Shown here: positions 49,092 through 61,031 of the stretch, in pieces | How positions within the stretch are numbered: position 1 is the first letter of the stretch | Layout: each line of letters starts with the position of its first letter | Source: Cardiocondyla obscurior | Taxonomy: Eukaryota > Arthropoda > Insecta > Hymenoptera > Formicidae | Assembly (NCBI RefSeq): GCF_019399895.1 | Contig: NC_091868.1 | Span: 8,495,593-8,559,592 of the forward strand | Reading direction: 5' to 3' | Length of the DNA: 64,000 bases | Translations under genes and position numbers: made by a program | The notes under the pieces: model-generated | Databases searched by the model: none | What the model saw: only the letters and a program-made list of their open reading frames with translations | What the model was told of the DNA's origin: nothing

Positions 49092-52000
49092 TTTACGCGC
49101 GTGAGTTATCACGACGATTCGGGCATCATCTTTAGAAGCCTTCTCGCGAAGGATAATTGGCTTCGATACAAGGCGACAAACAGCGCCAATGTGATTATCA
49201 TAAGAACAATGCATGCAATCAATCTCGTTATCGTTATCAGCGCGGCATTCGCGTTTAAAAAATCGATACGTCAATATTATTGTTTAACACAATTTTTATA
49301 TATTCTCGCTCGCAAATCGTATCTTATCTCTGCATTGTTATTCCTCTCTACCTTCCAACGTCAACCTTATCTTGAATTTGCCTCCCCTGAAGCGATGTGC
49401 ATTTACGTAAAGCAGATAATATAAGTAAAAATTTTCTGACGTATCCTTCACTTATTTCAGGCATGCATTCGATGCGAATTCTCAACGCAGCTGTGTGACA
49501 CTCTACGGACGTGACACTTATTAAAAACTTCCAACCTTGTCGTTCTTTCAAAGCCTTCACGTCGGTAATGCCGTGATTTGTTTCCCATTTTAATTACTCT
49601 ACTACGTTCAGTCTCGGAAATTTGCCATTTACTTTTTTTTTTTTCTACATTGTGATTTCTCGTCTCTTGGTGCTCAATAAAAATAAATTTTAATAATACT
49701 AGTGATGCACCGTCTTCGCGACAATTAAAGCAAAATTATTTCTCGCGTTCTTGATACGTTACTACGCTCCTCCTTCCAGTCTTCTTGAGGTCATGGAGCT
49801 TTCTACGAAGCTAAGGCAGCTCATTTGAGAGCGCCGTACAAATATAATACAACTGCACTAACGATTCCCCTCTTACAGCTCGACGAAACCTGTTTCTGAA
49901 GACGTCTAGGAGAATACTCGACTAGTCCTCGGTACGAGAGCAGACTGGGGGCTGACTTAATGTTAACTATCAAGCTTAAATCGATTAACGGCACCACGCA
50001 TCCGCGCTCGATTTCCTTTAGTCTCGGTCATCATCGTCCTTCGAATTGAATTATGATTTCCTTTCCACGGTACTTTTATAAACGGCAGAAGTAAGAAAGA
50101 AAGAGGGAGCCGCAGTCAGGTTTCATCATTTTTACTGACTTAACAGAGATAGCGCATTTTACATGCTATAATTAAATGCTGCTTTATGCCTGCGAAAGCA
50201 ATACGTACGAGAACAAGCACGTATTTCTCGCCTAAATTATCAGTCGTATCAATGCTCGGCCTTGAGAATAAAACTGCGTCGTGACCGAAAGAGGAATTCG
50301 AATATTTTGAATAAATGATACGCCGGGTTCGAAAGATATGCAGACGCGACATTTAATTACGACGCATGAGAAACGACCGGACTTCAAGTAACGTGAAATG
50401 AGAAATCGAACGTAAACACTTAAATGTAAAACATCTGTTTTCAAACAGTTAATTAACGTCGGCGGTGACATTCGCTTGATTAAATATCGTGTATGCCGTC
50501 GTTGCAAAAATGGAAAACGTGGCCGCGGATCGCGCACTCTGCAAACGTATCAATTTTCTCCTGAACAACGCATGCTGAAATACAATATCGGAGATACATC
50601 GTTGAACAATTTTATTGTCCTCGACGTGATATTTTTTCGCGTTTCGACGGATTGTTAACAAAGGGAAACTCGCTAACGAAGGGGGGAAAAAAAAAAATAA
50701 AATCTCGATTCCCGTTGAATGAAATTCATTTTTAAAACAAAGTCACAGAGCCGAACTTGTTATTGCGCGAACTGCGCGATTAAGAGCAAAGTGATTTTGA
50801 AAAAAAAATATAAAATTGTTTGATCTAGAAATTTTACCGATGACATGACGTGTCTATTACGCTTCGGTGGCTTTATCTCGCGATGTCGTACAATATAAAA
50901 GCAAACTCGATTGAATGCGCGTGTGTTAATGCGTGATATCGGCTTTTCTCCGCAGCACCGCGCGTGATATCCACAATCCGCTTCGGTGAATGTAAGAACA
51001 AAATATTTCTCTCGAGCTGTTTACGTTCCCATTAAGAGGCTCGATACAAGGTAGATTGCGAGTGTCACGTCCTACGTCTCACTCGCAGCCGATTAGAATA
51101 TTACCTAACTTGGCATGCATTCTTTCCTTAAATTACTTGTACCGCTAAATCATTTCTTTCTTTTATCTTTTATTCATTCTTATTCATTCTTAACTCGTAG
51201 TTCTCTGAGCGACGGCGATTCCTAACATTTCTTCAATTTCCTGACGAGGTGGGACGAACTATATTGCCTTGAATATAAAAGACCGCTGTGTGGTCGCACT
51301 AGCGCTGAAAATAACACGCTCTATAGACTGCAGAAGGCAATGCACTTGGGCATTGGGTGGATAAGCTTACGTGTTGGAATTTTCTAGGTCGCCTCAAACG
51401 TATAGATTAGCCTCGTGAATAATGACTATTGGATGGGAGCGAGGAAACGAAGAGAACCGTAAGAAATCTCGCGATAATATAAGCCATGCTATTTTAGAAT
51501 ACTTAGTTTTGCCTCGAACGACAACATCGTCCCGACGATGCTTCGTACCTTAAATTATTTCCACTAGCTCTTTAATATCTAGCTCGTACAGATAATAATA
51601 TTTATATATAGAAATTATCTAGAGTTGATATGCCCTCTTCCAATCTATTGGAATATATGAGATATATGATCGAGTATTAATTCTGAGTGCCGTTGAAGAT
51701 TGATTCAACTGGCAGAAGCGTTCAAGACTTCCAATTATATTCCAGTTCATTGCTCGTTATCTTATTATATTAAAATACGAATATATTATCCATTAACGTA
51801 ACGGACAACAAGCAGGCACTGCTAGATAAATTGGCTGCTAATAATTTCGAAATTTTAAGAGATTCCAATTTTGTGAGATTCTATAATTTGAGATACATAC
51901 ATTGAACGACGCCACCGGAAGTTTTCAGCGATATGACCCGTGTTCTCACTTCGCCGGGTTTTTTTCGTCCGATTACTTTTGCCCTTGAATAAGTTTAGCA

Positions 52001-52528
52001 GCTCGCTCGAGCGTCTCCTAAAAATAAAAATTCAGGAATTAACTCTCTAGGCAACTTACTATACTATGCTCATCGCGAGGTGGCAGTTAATATACATATA
52101 TATGTGTAATAATCGCAAACGTTGCGTCACGAACTTTGTTTGCTTTGCTATTTATTTGTTTCCCTCGTACGCAGCTGATATGAATGATCCGAATCCGTAG
52201 AAGTTGCATAATTTGACGAAAATCGCCAGGTCGAATTGGGACTTCTCGATACGTTATCGGCGCCGTGAAGGTTACGTGCTTTCGTCTCGCAGATACAACG
52301 CAGTTGCGCAACCTTGCGTGAAGAAAGATATGCTTCCTCTTTTTCTTTCGTCTCCTTTTCGTGTTCGGCGGGACGCGGAGTGTGTTACATATCAACGAAT
52401 TCGTATACCGAGCCATCGCCGAATCGGATCCTTGCCGGTGAAAAAAAATACTCGGTACGACGCGCTCGCGCACCGGCGACGTCGCCTCGACTGCGCATGA
52501 GCGTCACACGCGAACGAGCTGGACAATG
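49092..52528. other. GGT 3' region and intergenic DNA before NUPR1
   Basis: Beyond the GGT 3' end this is mixed AT- and CG-rich sequence. Reading frames at 50140-50660 (minus) and 52087-52473 (minus) lack good starts and domain features. The last part (52200-52520) is CpG-rich and probably the NUPR1 upstream promoter. Confidence 0.45.
49677..49682 (+). terminator. probable polyadenylation signal of GGT
   Basis: AATAAA repeated as AATAAAAATAAA about 590 bases after the GGT stop, followed by T-rich and GT-containing sequence. Confidence 0.45.
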
Positions 52529-52535
52529 TATAAAA
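52529..52535 (+). promoter_or_regulatory. TATA box of the NUPR1 gene
   Basis: TATAAAA, 155 bases upstream of the NUPR1 start codon in a CpG-rich context, placing the likely transcription start near 52560. A TATA box fits a stress-inducible gene, which NUPR1 is in other animals. Confidence 0.5.
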
Positions 52536-52689
52536 CTCGAGGTGGCGAACGTCGCGCGACTAGTCGTCGAATCGATCTCCCTAGTCGAGCCCACGCTAAG
52601 CAAGTGCATCGCTTCACGGTAATCTACGTCGCACCGCGACTTCCTATTTCGAGCAGTGTCTCTCCCGAGCAATCCGAATCTCGTGAGCT

Positions 52690-52902
52690 ATGTCTGAGGC
52701 GCAAGTAGACGAGTACGAGCACTTCAACTACGACTACGACAAGCACATTTTCACCGCACATGGCGGTAAGCAGAGGAGCAAGCGAGAGGCTGTCGCGCAT
52801 ACAAACCATTTCGACCCGAGCGGCCATTCCAGAAAGATCCTCACCAAGCTGATGAATACAGAGCATAACAAGTCGCGGCAGACGACCAAGACCAAGGCGT
52901 AG
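52690..52902 (+). CDS. NUPR1: nuclear protein 1 (stress-inducible chromatin regulator) homologue
   Basis: A single coding exon of 70 residues with an ATG start after a likely leader of about 130 bases. NUPR1 is a small, disordered, basic nuclear protein induced by cell stress. The family core is clear: an acidic Tyr-rich N-terminal part (DEYEHFNYDYDKHIF), then GGKQRSKREAVAHTN, and SGHSRKILTKLMNTEH ending in basic residues (KSRQTTKTKA). This matches the human arrangement GRTKREAAANTN then GHERKLVTKLQNSE. The predicted bipartite nuclear signal lies in the basic region. Length is typical for the family. A donor (AGAG then gtgaga) follows the stop by two or three bases, and a good acceptor lies at 53646-53647, so the 3' untranslated region is probably interrupted by one intron. 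Confidence 0.9.
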   Translation: MSEAQVDEYEHFNYDYDKHIFTAHGGKQRSKREAVAHTNHFDPSGHSRKILTKLMNTEHNKSRQTTKTKA

Positions 52903-55900
52903 AGGTGAGATCTCGCTTGTCCGCATAATCCCGCCCGAATGCTTTATGACGAATGCATTATCGACGCGATCGGTTCCTTCGCGACAGGGCTTTTGTTCCC
53001 GACGACGCGGTCACTTCACTTTCAGCCTCGCCGCAGGGCTCAAGTACGTACGTACACTAGTTACTCATTTCATGCTGTAACCGTGGGGGAACTGCCATAA
53101 ACTACGTACTATCTCGAATGCATCTCCAGCTTCGATTCCGCGAGTATCTCGATCGTAATTGCAAACAGCTAACGCCCCGAAACTGCCTTCAGAGAGATAC
53201 TAAAAAGTTATATGTATTCCAACGTTTTCGATATAATTTTAAATAAACTTAAACTTCTTAAAGCTTGATAAATCTTACTCTCAGTCGCTCGACAATACTT
53301 TACCAAATGTTCGAGCACGCTCCGTTATTCAAAGATAATAAATGGCAGAGGTAATAATGAAAAAACAAAAGCGCCCACGTCGGATCGCTTCCAAGTCCAC
53401 GAGGCGAATTAGATAGGCTTGCCTGTTTTTCGGGCAGATCGCCGCGAAAACGATTCGCCTATTGCGTTGCAATTGTTTGCTATCGGTGCCGGCTATCTTT
53501 ACAAGAAGTGAGTCATACGCTCGTACGTTTGTTTCTCTTGGTTGCGTAACGTACGGTACGTATGTCCCACCGTAGCCGCTGGTAACCGCGACGATAGTCC
53601 TCGTAAGAACTATATTTGGACACTCATTGCTTCAATTTACATTTCAGATTAAAGACGTTCCTATCCTCGCGGCCCGGCGTCGTCAAGTTGGATCTCATCA
53701 CGCAAAACGCACTTCCCACCTAGGACGACCGGAGAAAAAAAAATATATATATATACTTTTTTTTATACTATCGAGAATGCATTTAGTCGTAGATTCTCAC
53801 TTAATGTAAGAGCGGCAAGATTGTTCATGCACTATTGTCATTTGTGTTAAAAGCACATTGGACGCGGTTATGTTATTTATAAAAATGCAAGATAACACTT
53901 ATCGCATTTCCGCTATGTTCATCAACTTCGCGCGAAGCTTAAGTTTGGCATGACATTCGTCCTTTCTTTTTTTTTTTTTATTTTTGCATAGGATAACATG
54001 GTGATACTATATATATATTAATTTTGCGGGTGCTATTGTCGAATTCGAATATAATTAGTTTCAGTCGAATGAGCTTTTGTCTCTACGATGGTGAAAAATT
54101 TGTGATTTAACGTCAAAGTGAGTCGTAATTACAGCCTTTTTGCGTATCGCAGTAATGAGTAATATTCACTGATGGAAAACAAAACATCTGTTAATGGTTT
54201 CTTATCGTAATGAGTGATCCATATGTCGCAGCATATTAAAAACTCTATCTATAAAAAGGCTAAGATGATTGATTCGAGTTAACACGAAAATACACAATGT
54301 TAATGTTCGTGTATTGTGATCGATGATATATTTTTGGTTTAGAGTTACACATATATATTTTTTAAGTTATCTCTCTGTGGGAGAAAATGATACATTATCT
54401 TATATTGACGTAAACGTCATGATATTATATCGAAAATAAACTGCAAGAATAAAAATTTCTAATTAACGTCAATAAATTTTTACTTAAACCTGCACCATAG
54501 GTCATGTTGATTATAATTTCGGATTTTTATATCTGATTTTAATACGACGCAACATTAATATTTCATTTTAATTTATTATTAATTTAAATGCAAGTTCTTT
54601 ACATACGAGTTAAACAATTTTTACGAAGAATAAATCAACGACTGTTTGTGATGGTAATAAAATGGAAAAAGTGAAATCTTATCGTTAACTTCAAGTTATA
54701 AAAAGAACAACTAAAACTTTAAATCATCCTCGTTACAATACCGATATCCAGTTTACAACCATTTTACGTCAACACGTATTCATAATTAACATATGGCTCT
54801 GTTATGTAACTATTTTTTTTTCTTGGTCCATATTCCTTATCGCGTTAAAACCATTTTATGTTATCTGGGTTTAATCTTCTTTTTTTGATATCTTTTATAT
54901 CTAAATGAGTAAAATTATTTAATAAATTATAATCAAATGTAATACGTATTTTAAGATTATAATGCAGCTTAAAATATAACAATAGTATAACTGGTAAATT
55001 GTTTTTAAGCTATTAAAAAAAAAGAATTTAATACACCGAGTAGAGAATTAATAATTTTTCAAATAGTTAAGTACAATCTATATACGAAACTATTCCAAAA
55101 ATAGTGTAAAAACTGAAGAAATAATGATAAATCAATGCAATATTTATCTTACCACGCTTAAGAAAAAAGAAAAAGAAAAAATAGCCAGTTATGTGTGTAA
55201 AAAATATGTATCAATTAACACTCTTAGCTAAAATTACGCTGTCTAATCACAAGATACTTCACAAAATATTTTAATGAAATGTTGAGCAATTTACATTAAA
55301 AAAAAAAATTAAATGCGTTTATAATTCATCTAATTTTTGCATGCGCTTTGTCTTTTTTTTTTATTTTTATTTTTTATTAATTTATATGTTATGCATTGAT
55401 TTGTCGGCTCAGCTTATAAAATTATCGTTGACAGTTTTGAAATCTTACACGGTGGTTGAAATATATATATAAAAAAAATACCAGCATAACATATATTAGT
55501 TAAAAATTTTAGAAGCAGTCATATACATACTTCAATTACAATTACATATGTTACAATCATATTTGAAATTGAAATACGCACTACGCATTCAAAGTACAAG
55601 CAAATGCCACATCCGTCCGCTCGCATCCTTAATCAGATTTCAAAAAAGTTAATAATTTGATTAAGTCGTTAGAGAATAATTATGAGTCTTATATACATGT
55701 AGAATCAAATATCAATCCTCAACCTCGTTACTAAACATTAGAAAAAATTATGAACGTTAAATCGCTATAAAAGAAAAAAAAATACAGGAAGAAAGATCAT
55801 ATATGTCCAACTACCATGAGAAACTGCTTTTTTTTATCCAACTACAATAATTAAATCTAGATTACAATAGATAAATAAAAGTTTGGTGTCGTTCGATAAG

Positions 55901-56449
55901 AAAAACGAAGTAATAAAAAAAAACAAAGTAATAAAATAGTTAGTTGCTCAATTTATTAGCCAATATAAAATGTGTATTTTTTCTTTAAAGATAAAATACA
56001 AAAGTACCACGTGTTAACGGTTAAAGTAAAAATAACTGCTTCAGAAATGCTATACTCACGACAAATGGTAACTATAAAAAGAATATTTTAACGTAGGTCT
56101 TCACTGTATTTTAACTTTGTCAAGAATTTAAAAAAATGACAATAGTAACGATATAAGTAAACGACATTGTTAATGTTGGAAAGTGTGTGAATAACACATG
56201 AGAGCTATATGTCGGCGAGACATGAAAAAAAGAATCTTATTAGCAAAAGCAGTCAATAATGACATGAATTGCTATAGTAATCACTTTTTATAAATGTAAC
56301 AATAATAATACAGCACTGTCACCGTTATATCTATAATGTTCATGTTGATCTCAAATGGTAGCTAGACATTATTAAAAGTAAAAATAAATTAATTTTTGAA
56401 TTAATGAGCTTATCGTATGAAAAAAATAGAAAAACCATTTAAAATTAAG
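52903..56449. other. NUPR1 3' region and convergent 3' region of the EF-hand gene
   Basis: It contains the probable NUPR1 3' untranslated exon from 53648. From about 54 kb it is very AT-rich DNA with many AATAAA-like strings, consistent with two converging 3' ends. No coding frame is supported. Confidence 0.5.
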
Positions 56450-59400
56450 TCAACAAGGACTTTGAACTAATTGTATCGCGTGGTGCAAAGCATCAGCGAT
56501 ATTCTGAAAAACAGGTACACCTTCACGCGTTGCATAGTCCGACAAGTACATCCTCCCCCGGTTGTAATCTTTTCGAGCTTGTTCAGTCAGCTAAATAAAT
56601 CAGAAAAAAAATTAATATATCATATTTCTGTAATAATAATAATAAAACATTATTTTTATTATGTTTAAAATAAAAAAAAATTGTCGTGCAACTTTTCGCA
56701 TAGTAATATGAAAGATAAATTTGTTATCTGTAAAAGTTATATAACGTTTGAAGCTGAAATTAACTTTGTCAAAAATAATCTGTTAGGTAATTCAATAATT
56801 TAATGTTGAATAATTATCAATAGTTACTTAAACTAATTTTTATTATGTATTATTTATAATAATTATTTATATTCGGATAAAAGAAAAAGAAAAGTATAAA
56901 ATATATCACCCGTACTTGTTCATCAGACATAAGAGAACCCTCGGGAAGAGTTTGGACACAGAGGACGAGCTTAGCGCGCAGTCCAATTAAATGAGCTGCC
57001 AATGCCATGATAGCGATGCCACGCGAATGTTGTGGCACTATCAATAGAATCAGTCGTGAATTCTTTATCTTCTGCAATTCTTGCGGCAACACTTTTACAT
57101 TATACTCGTTCAAGGTCGGTCGGTATAGAGATAATCTCATCGACCTGAAAAATTACAAATGTGAAAGGAGATGTTTAAACGATTAGTGTTACTCATTCGA
57201 CTGCTTATACTCACTCTATCAATGGTGCTGCGGAAGACTCTAACCAAAGTAGATCTTTACTGACTACACCAATATATATATCCCTCTTTTCAAACTCTTG
57301 AACAAAAGAATTGGTCCAATCTGAAAGCATTTAAATTTTCAATAACTGAACAAAAGTTCCTCTTTTGGCCTGCTCTACGAAAATCAAGCGTTTAACCTTG
57401 AAAAATAAAAACTGGAGAATTTAGCGCGCGAGAAACGTAAAATAAAAAAATAAAAAAAAAAATCGAAGATCACAGAAAATTGTTGAAAATCAGAAATACC
57501 TAGGAAACGACTAAAAGGATGTACGATAACTCGGTGTAAGAAATGTGAGGTCTTCCTACATAATATATTCCATACTGAAGGTATCTCACTTTCACAAGAG
57601 ATGCCATTACTCTTCGTCCGCATCCACGATTCGCTGGCTAGAACGCAAAACTGCTCGAAATTGATTCGCAATTCAGCTGGGTCACCTTTCGCCGAAATCC
57701 CGTCTATCAATGTTCTATAGATTTCTGCGCGATAAACACATTGTATTTTAATAATTTTTTTAATTAAAAAAAATGTTTTTATATAAAGACATGAAGGTGA
57801 GATGTAACTATTACCAGATTTATTCACCGCGTTGAGCAGATCTGAAAGAGGTACATTGTTGCACATAATATTTGACAACATCATCCAAGCCTGAAAATAA
57901 TAAAGATATTATGTTATTTTAAATAAATTTTTTAATGTACTTAATGTGGTAAAACGTACGTACTTCTCCTAACTTTACTGTGCCACTATCATTAACGTCC
58001 ATAGATTTGAAAATTTCCCGCAATTTTCTGTCATGTAAATAAAATTTCTTCATAAATTATTTGCTGCTTATGTTATTTCTAGGCATGATGATATTGTTAC
58101 ATATATCGATTTACAAAAATACAAAAAACCATTTGGTTATAATTTAAATTAAACAACTGTTTGATTATATCCTCGTTCGGAAATATTCTTATAAATTAAA
58201 AAGTATATATATATAATATTTTATACATAAGGTAACACACTTTAACTCGACTAAATATCTGAAAACTAAGTTTCTGAAGTAAAATCTTTTCAAACAAAGT
58301 TCTATGATTTAATTTGTAATTTAAATTTGTGATAATTTTTAATTTTTAGATTTTTTTTTTATTTATTAGTTTAAATATTTTATTTTAATTAATTATGCTT
58401 AAATTTTAATTTCAATTTTCGTACGTCAACTACTTGACGTAATATTACCGAATACATCATTTAGTAACAATTATATATTTTAATTCTTATAACATCTTAT
58501 TGTTCGTTAGGATTATATTAAATCTCGGGGATATTAAATCGAGGATATTAAATCCCCAACATATAGACTAGTAATGAGAAACTTACACTGCATCCATTCC
58601 ATTCTGAGTAAGCGAGATTCTTATAGGTCTGATGCCATCCTCAGTGCTCATGCAATCCTGCACATTGATCTTTTCACGTAACATCTGTGTGCATATTTTA
58701 TATACATATTAATTATAAATTATGATACATTTATTCATTAATCAATGCCATTACCTTAGATGTACAATGAAGGGCAACTGATACACTTTCAAATATTGGT
58801 ATCCTTTGCCTTTCCATTAGGTACTGAAGCACTAACAACCCGTTCATTAAATCATAATATTCCCTGAAAAACAAAAGGTATATAAAAAAAATTATAGCGA
58901 TTAAATAATAAAATGGAACTGATTGAATTATATGAAACAACGTACTGCACGGAAACAGTCTCTCCAAGTATAGTTTGTCCTTGACGATACGGATAAATGA
59001 CAAGGACCAAGGATTCACTACGTGTAGCTGCTAATTGAGCTGCTTCGATGATACCCGCGCTATTACGCGTCTGATTGTCAATGACAAATAATAAGACTCG
59101 CGCCGTTTGCTTCGCTTCATATTCTTGGGCTATTAATTCCGGGCCCCATTGTGAAACTTGCTGCAATGCGTAATGCGATTGTAGTATCTCATCTACGTGC
59201 AATTACGAGAACAATAAAATATTATTACTTACAGGATTATAATAAGTAATACCAAGATTCTGAAGAGTTGGGATAGCTATGTCTGATCTCCAGGTAGTTG
59301 GATTACAAGACCCGCCCAAAAATACCTCATATGCCATCTTTTCTAAGCAATTAGTAAGTAAATACATAATTAGCCAATTATCTTACTGATACTACGATTG

Positions 59401-60680
59401 AACAGTGCTCAAAATGCCGCAAATACCACTATTTTTGTTAACTTACTTGAGCCAGTTTTATAATTAATGCCTTTTCCATCACCGTGTAATGAGCAAGAGG
59501 CGTTCATAGGAACAGCTGTTGTTCTAAAAACAAAAACAGATTTATAATCCCAGTTTTTTAATTCTTACAGTGATTCAGTATTACCACATACAATATAATA
59601 TATGTTCAACTTTCCCGCAGCGGCTATTAAATGCCGCGATTTTAAAATCGTACACGCTAGCAAATAAAAAATGAGCGTAAAAAGAAAAATTTTACTCGTG
59701 AAATCGCGAACAAGATGCTTATACAAAAATGTATAAAAGTACTTCCGTGTAAAGCAGCTTTAAATATCATATTTGCATATTTTACAAAATATAGCTTATT
59801 CATTAGTTGATTTCGATAGATATTTACATTTATAAAATTTTCTTTAAATTTACATATAAAAACACATTTCATCTTTAATTAAATTACCTAAAAAAATTTT
59901 TTTTAATTAGCATAAATAGTTAATATAACGTTCAAAAGATAAATACGATAGCATCGTAATAAAATTTATCATTAAAAAATTTGAAAGCCATGCAATAAAT
60001 ATTTGGCAATTTGTCATTTAAATAAGATTTATTGATGCATATTCATTCAAATGATGAAATTATATTAATCAGTATAATAAAGAAGCATAATATTGATGGC
60101 AAATAAGATTTCATTAAAGTGTAGTAACAGGACATACTAAATAGCAGCACGAACTGTTTTGTAACTAAACATACTTCCAAATATCAATTAATTTTGTAAC
60201 AACCGACAATGTGTTACGTTTCATCATTGCTTTTAAATATTCCCCACAATAATTGTAATTAATATTCAGCATTTTTGCCTGAAACATATACAACTCCATT
60301 CACCTGATAATACTGATCAAAAATACATATATTAAAAAAAATATATTTGATTTGTGCGAATAATAATTTAGCTTGCAAAAAATAAAAACTATCCTAACAA
60401 CTACGAAATATTATGGCAACATCGTCGTAATGTCACTACAATATGCTTGCTGGGATTATTGCGCAAGAAAAAATATGCTGAGAGGTACCCAACAAAGTCA
60501 AACCTGCGAATATATAAAATTTTTTTTGTGTTACCCTTGCTCGCACAGACGTGCCAGTTCTGTGGCAAATACGCAGAATTTCTCTAACATTATACAGGCA
60601 GCATAGGTATGTTCAGGATAATCTTCAACATCATGGTGCAGCTTGTTGAGCAGCTGCAAGCAGTTTTGAAGTAACAGCAT
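56450..60680 (-). CDS. nucleoside 2-deoxyribosyltransferase-like protein with EF-hand
   Basis: Minus-strand exons: 60680-60535, 60278-60175, 59523-59447, 59342-59233, 59160-58946, 58863-58755, 58684-58587, 58027-57964, 57890-57815, 57724-57590 (or to 57611), 57320-57215, 57144-56916 and 56590-56450. Phases agree from 60278 to the stop. The N-terminal part is helical (LLLQNCLQLLNKLHHDV, LEKFCVFATELARL). Then comes VFLGGSCNPTTWRSDIAIPT, ITYYNP and QVSQWGPELIAQEY with ARVLLFVIDNQTR, the pattern I associate with the Nuc_deoxyri_tr2 Pfam family. An EF-hand loop DVNDSGTVKLGE follows. A second alpha/beta half (IYIGVVSKDLLW, SRLILLIVPQHSRG) leads to the C-terminus ALHHAIQLVQSP. Enzymatic activity is unproven in animals. 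The join between the first two exons is out of phase, so a part is missing or misplaced there. Confidence 0.8.
60464..60503 (-). other. possible extra exon in the EF-hand gene (phase-restoring)
   Basis: After the first exon's donor, a minus-strand acceptor (attcgcag, ending near 60504) opens a frame GFDFVGYLSAYFFLRN that stays open to a gtagtg donor. Using it would restore phase with the next exon. However, the first intron would be only 31 nt, too short for normal splicing. Either an alternative first exon exists or the assembly differs here. Confidence 0.25.
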
Positions 60681-60990
60681 CACGTATATTTATTGTATCT
60701 AAAACAAAAATATCTCCTTTCCCTTTCTGTTTTGGTGTAATTGCTTAAATATAAATTAAATGCAGATAAAAAAAAATTTTAACACTTACACTGAAAATAT
60801 AGGTGATCGTTAAATTTATATTTAATCGATATTTGCCGATAAATATTCCTCATCATTTAAAACTGTGCAGCTGATTTAAATGCCTACTTCTGGAAATACA
60901 AATGTATTCACGTTTCTTTCGATTGAAACCCTCTAAGTAGCTCTCCTATGGAAAAACAAAAAAATATTAAAAGTTTTCAACTAACATAAA

Positions 60991-61031
<41 letters not shown>

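Noticed and set aside
57384..57589. C-terminal extension of the frame that starts in the 57724 exon
   Set aside because: Read-through into an intron; spliced exons further downstream continue the protein in phase.
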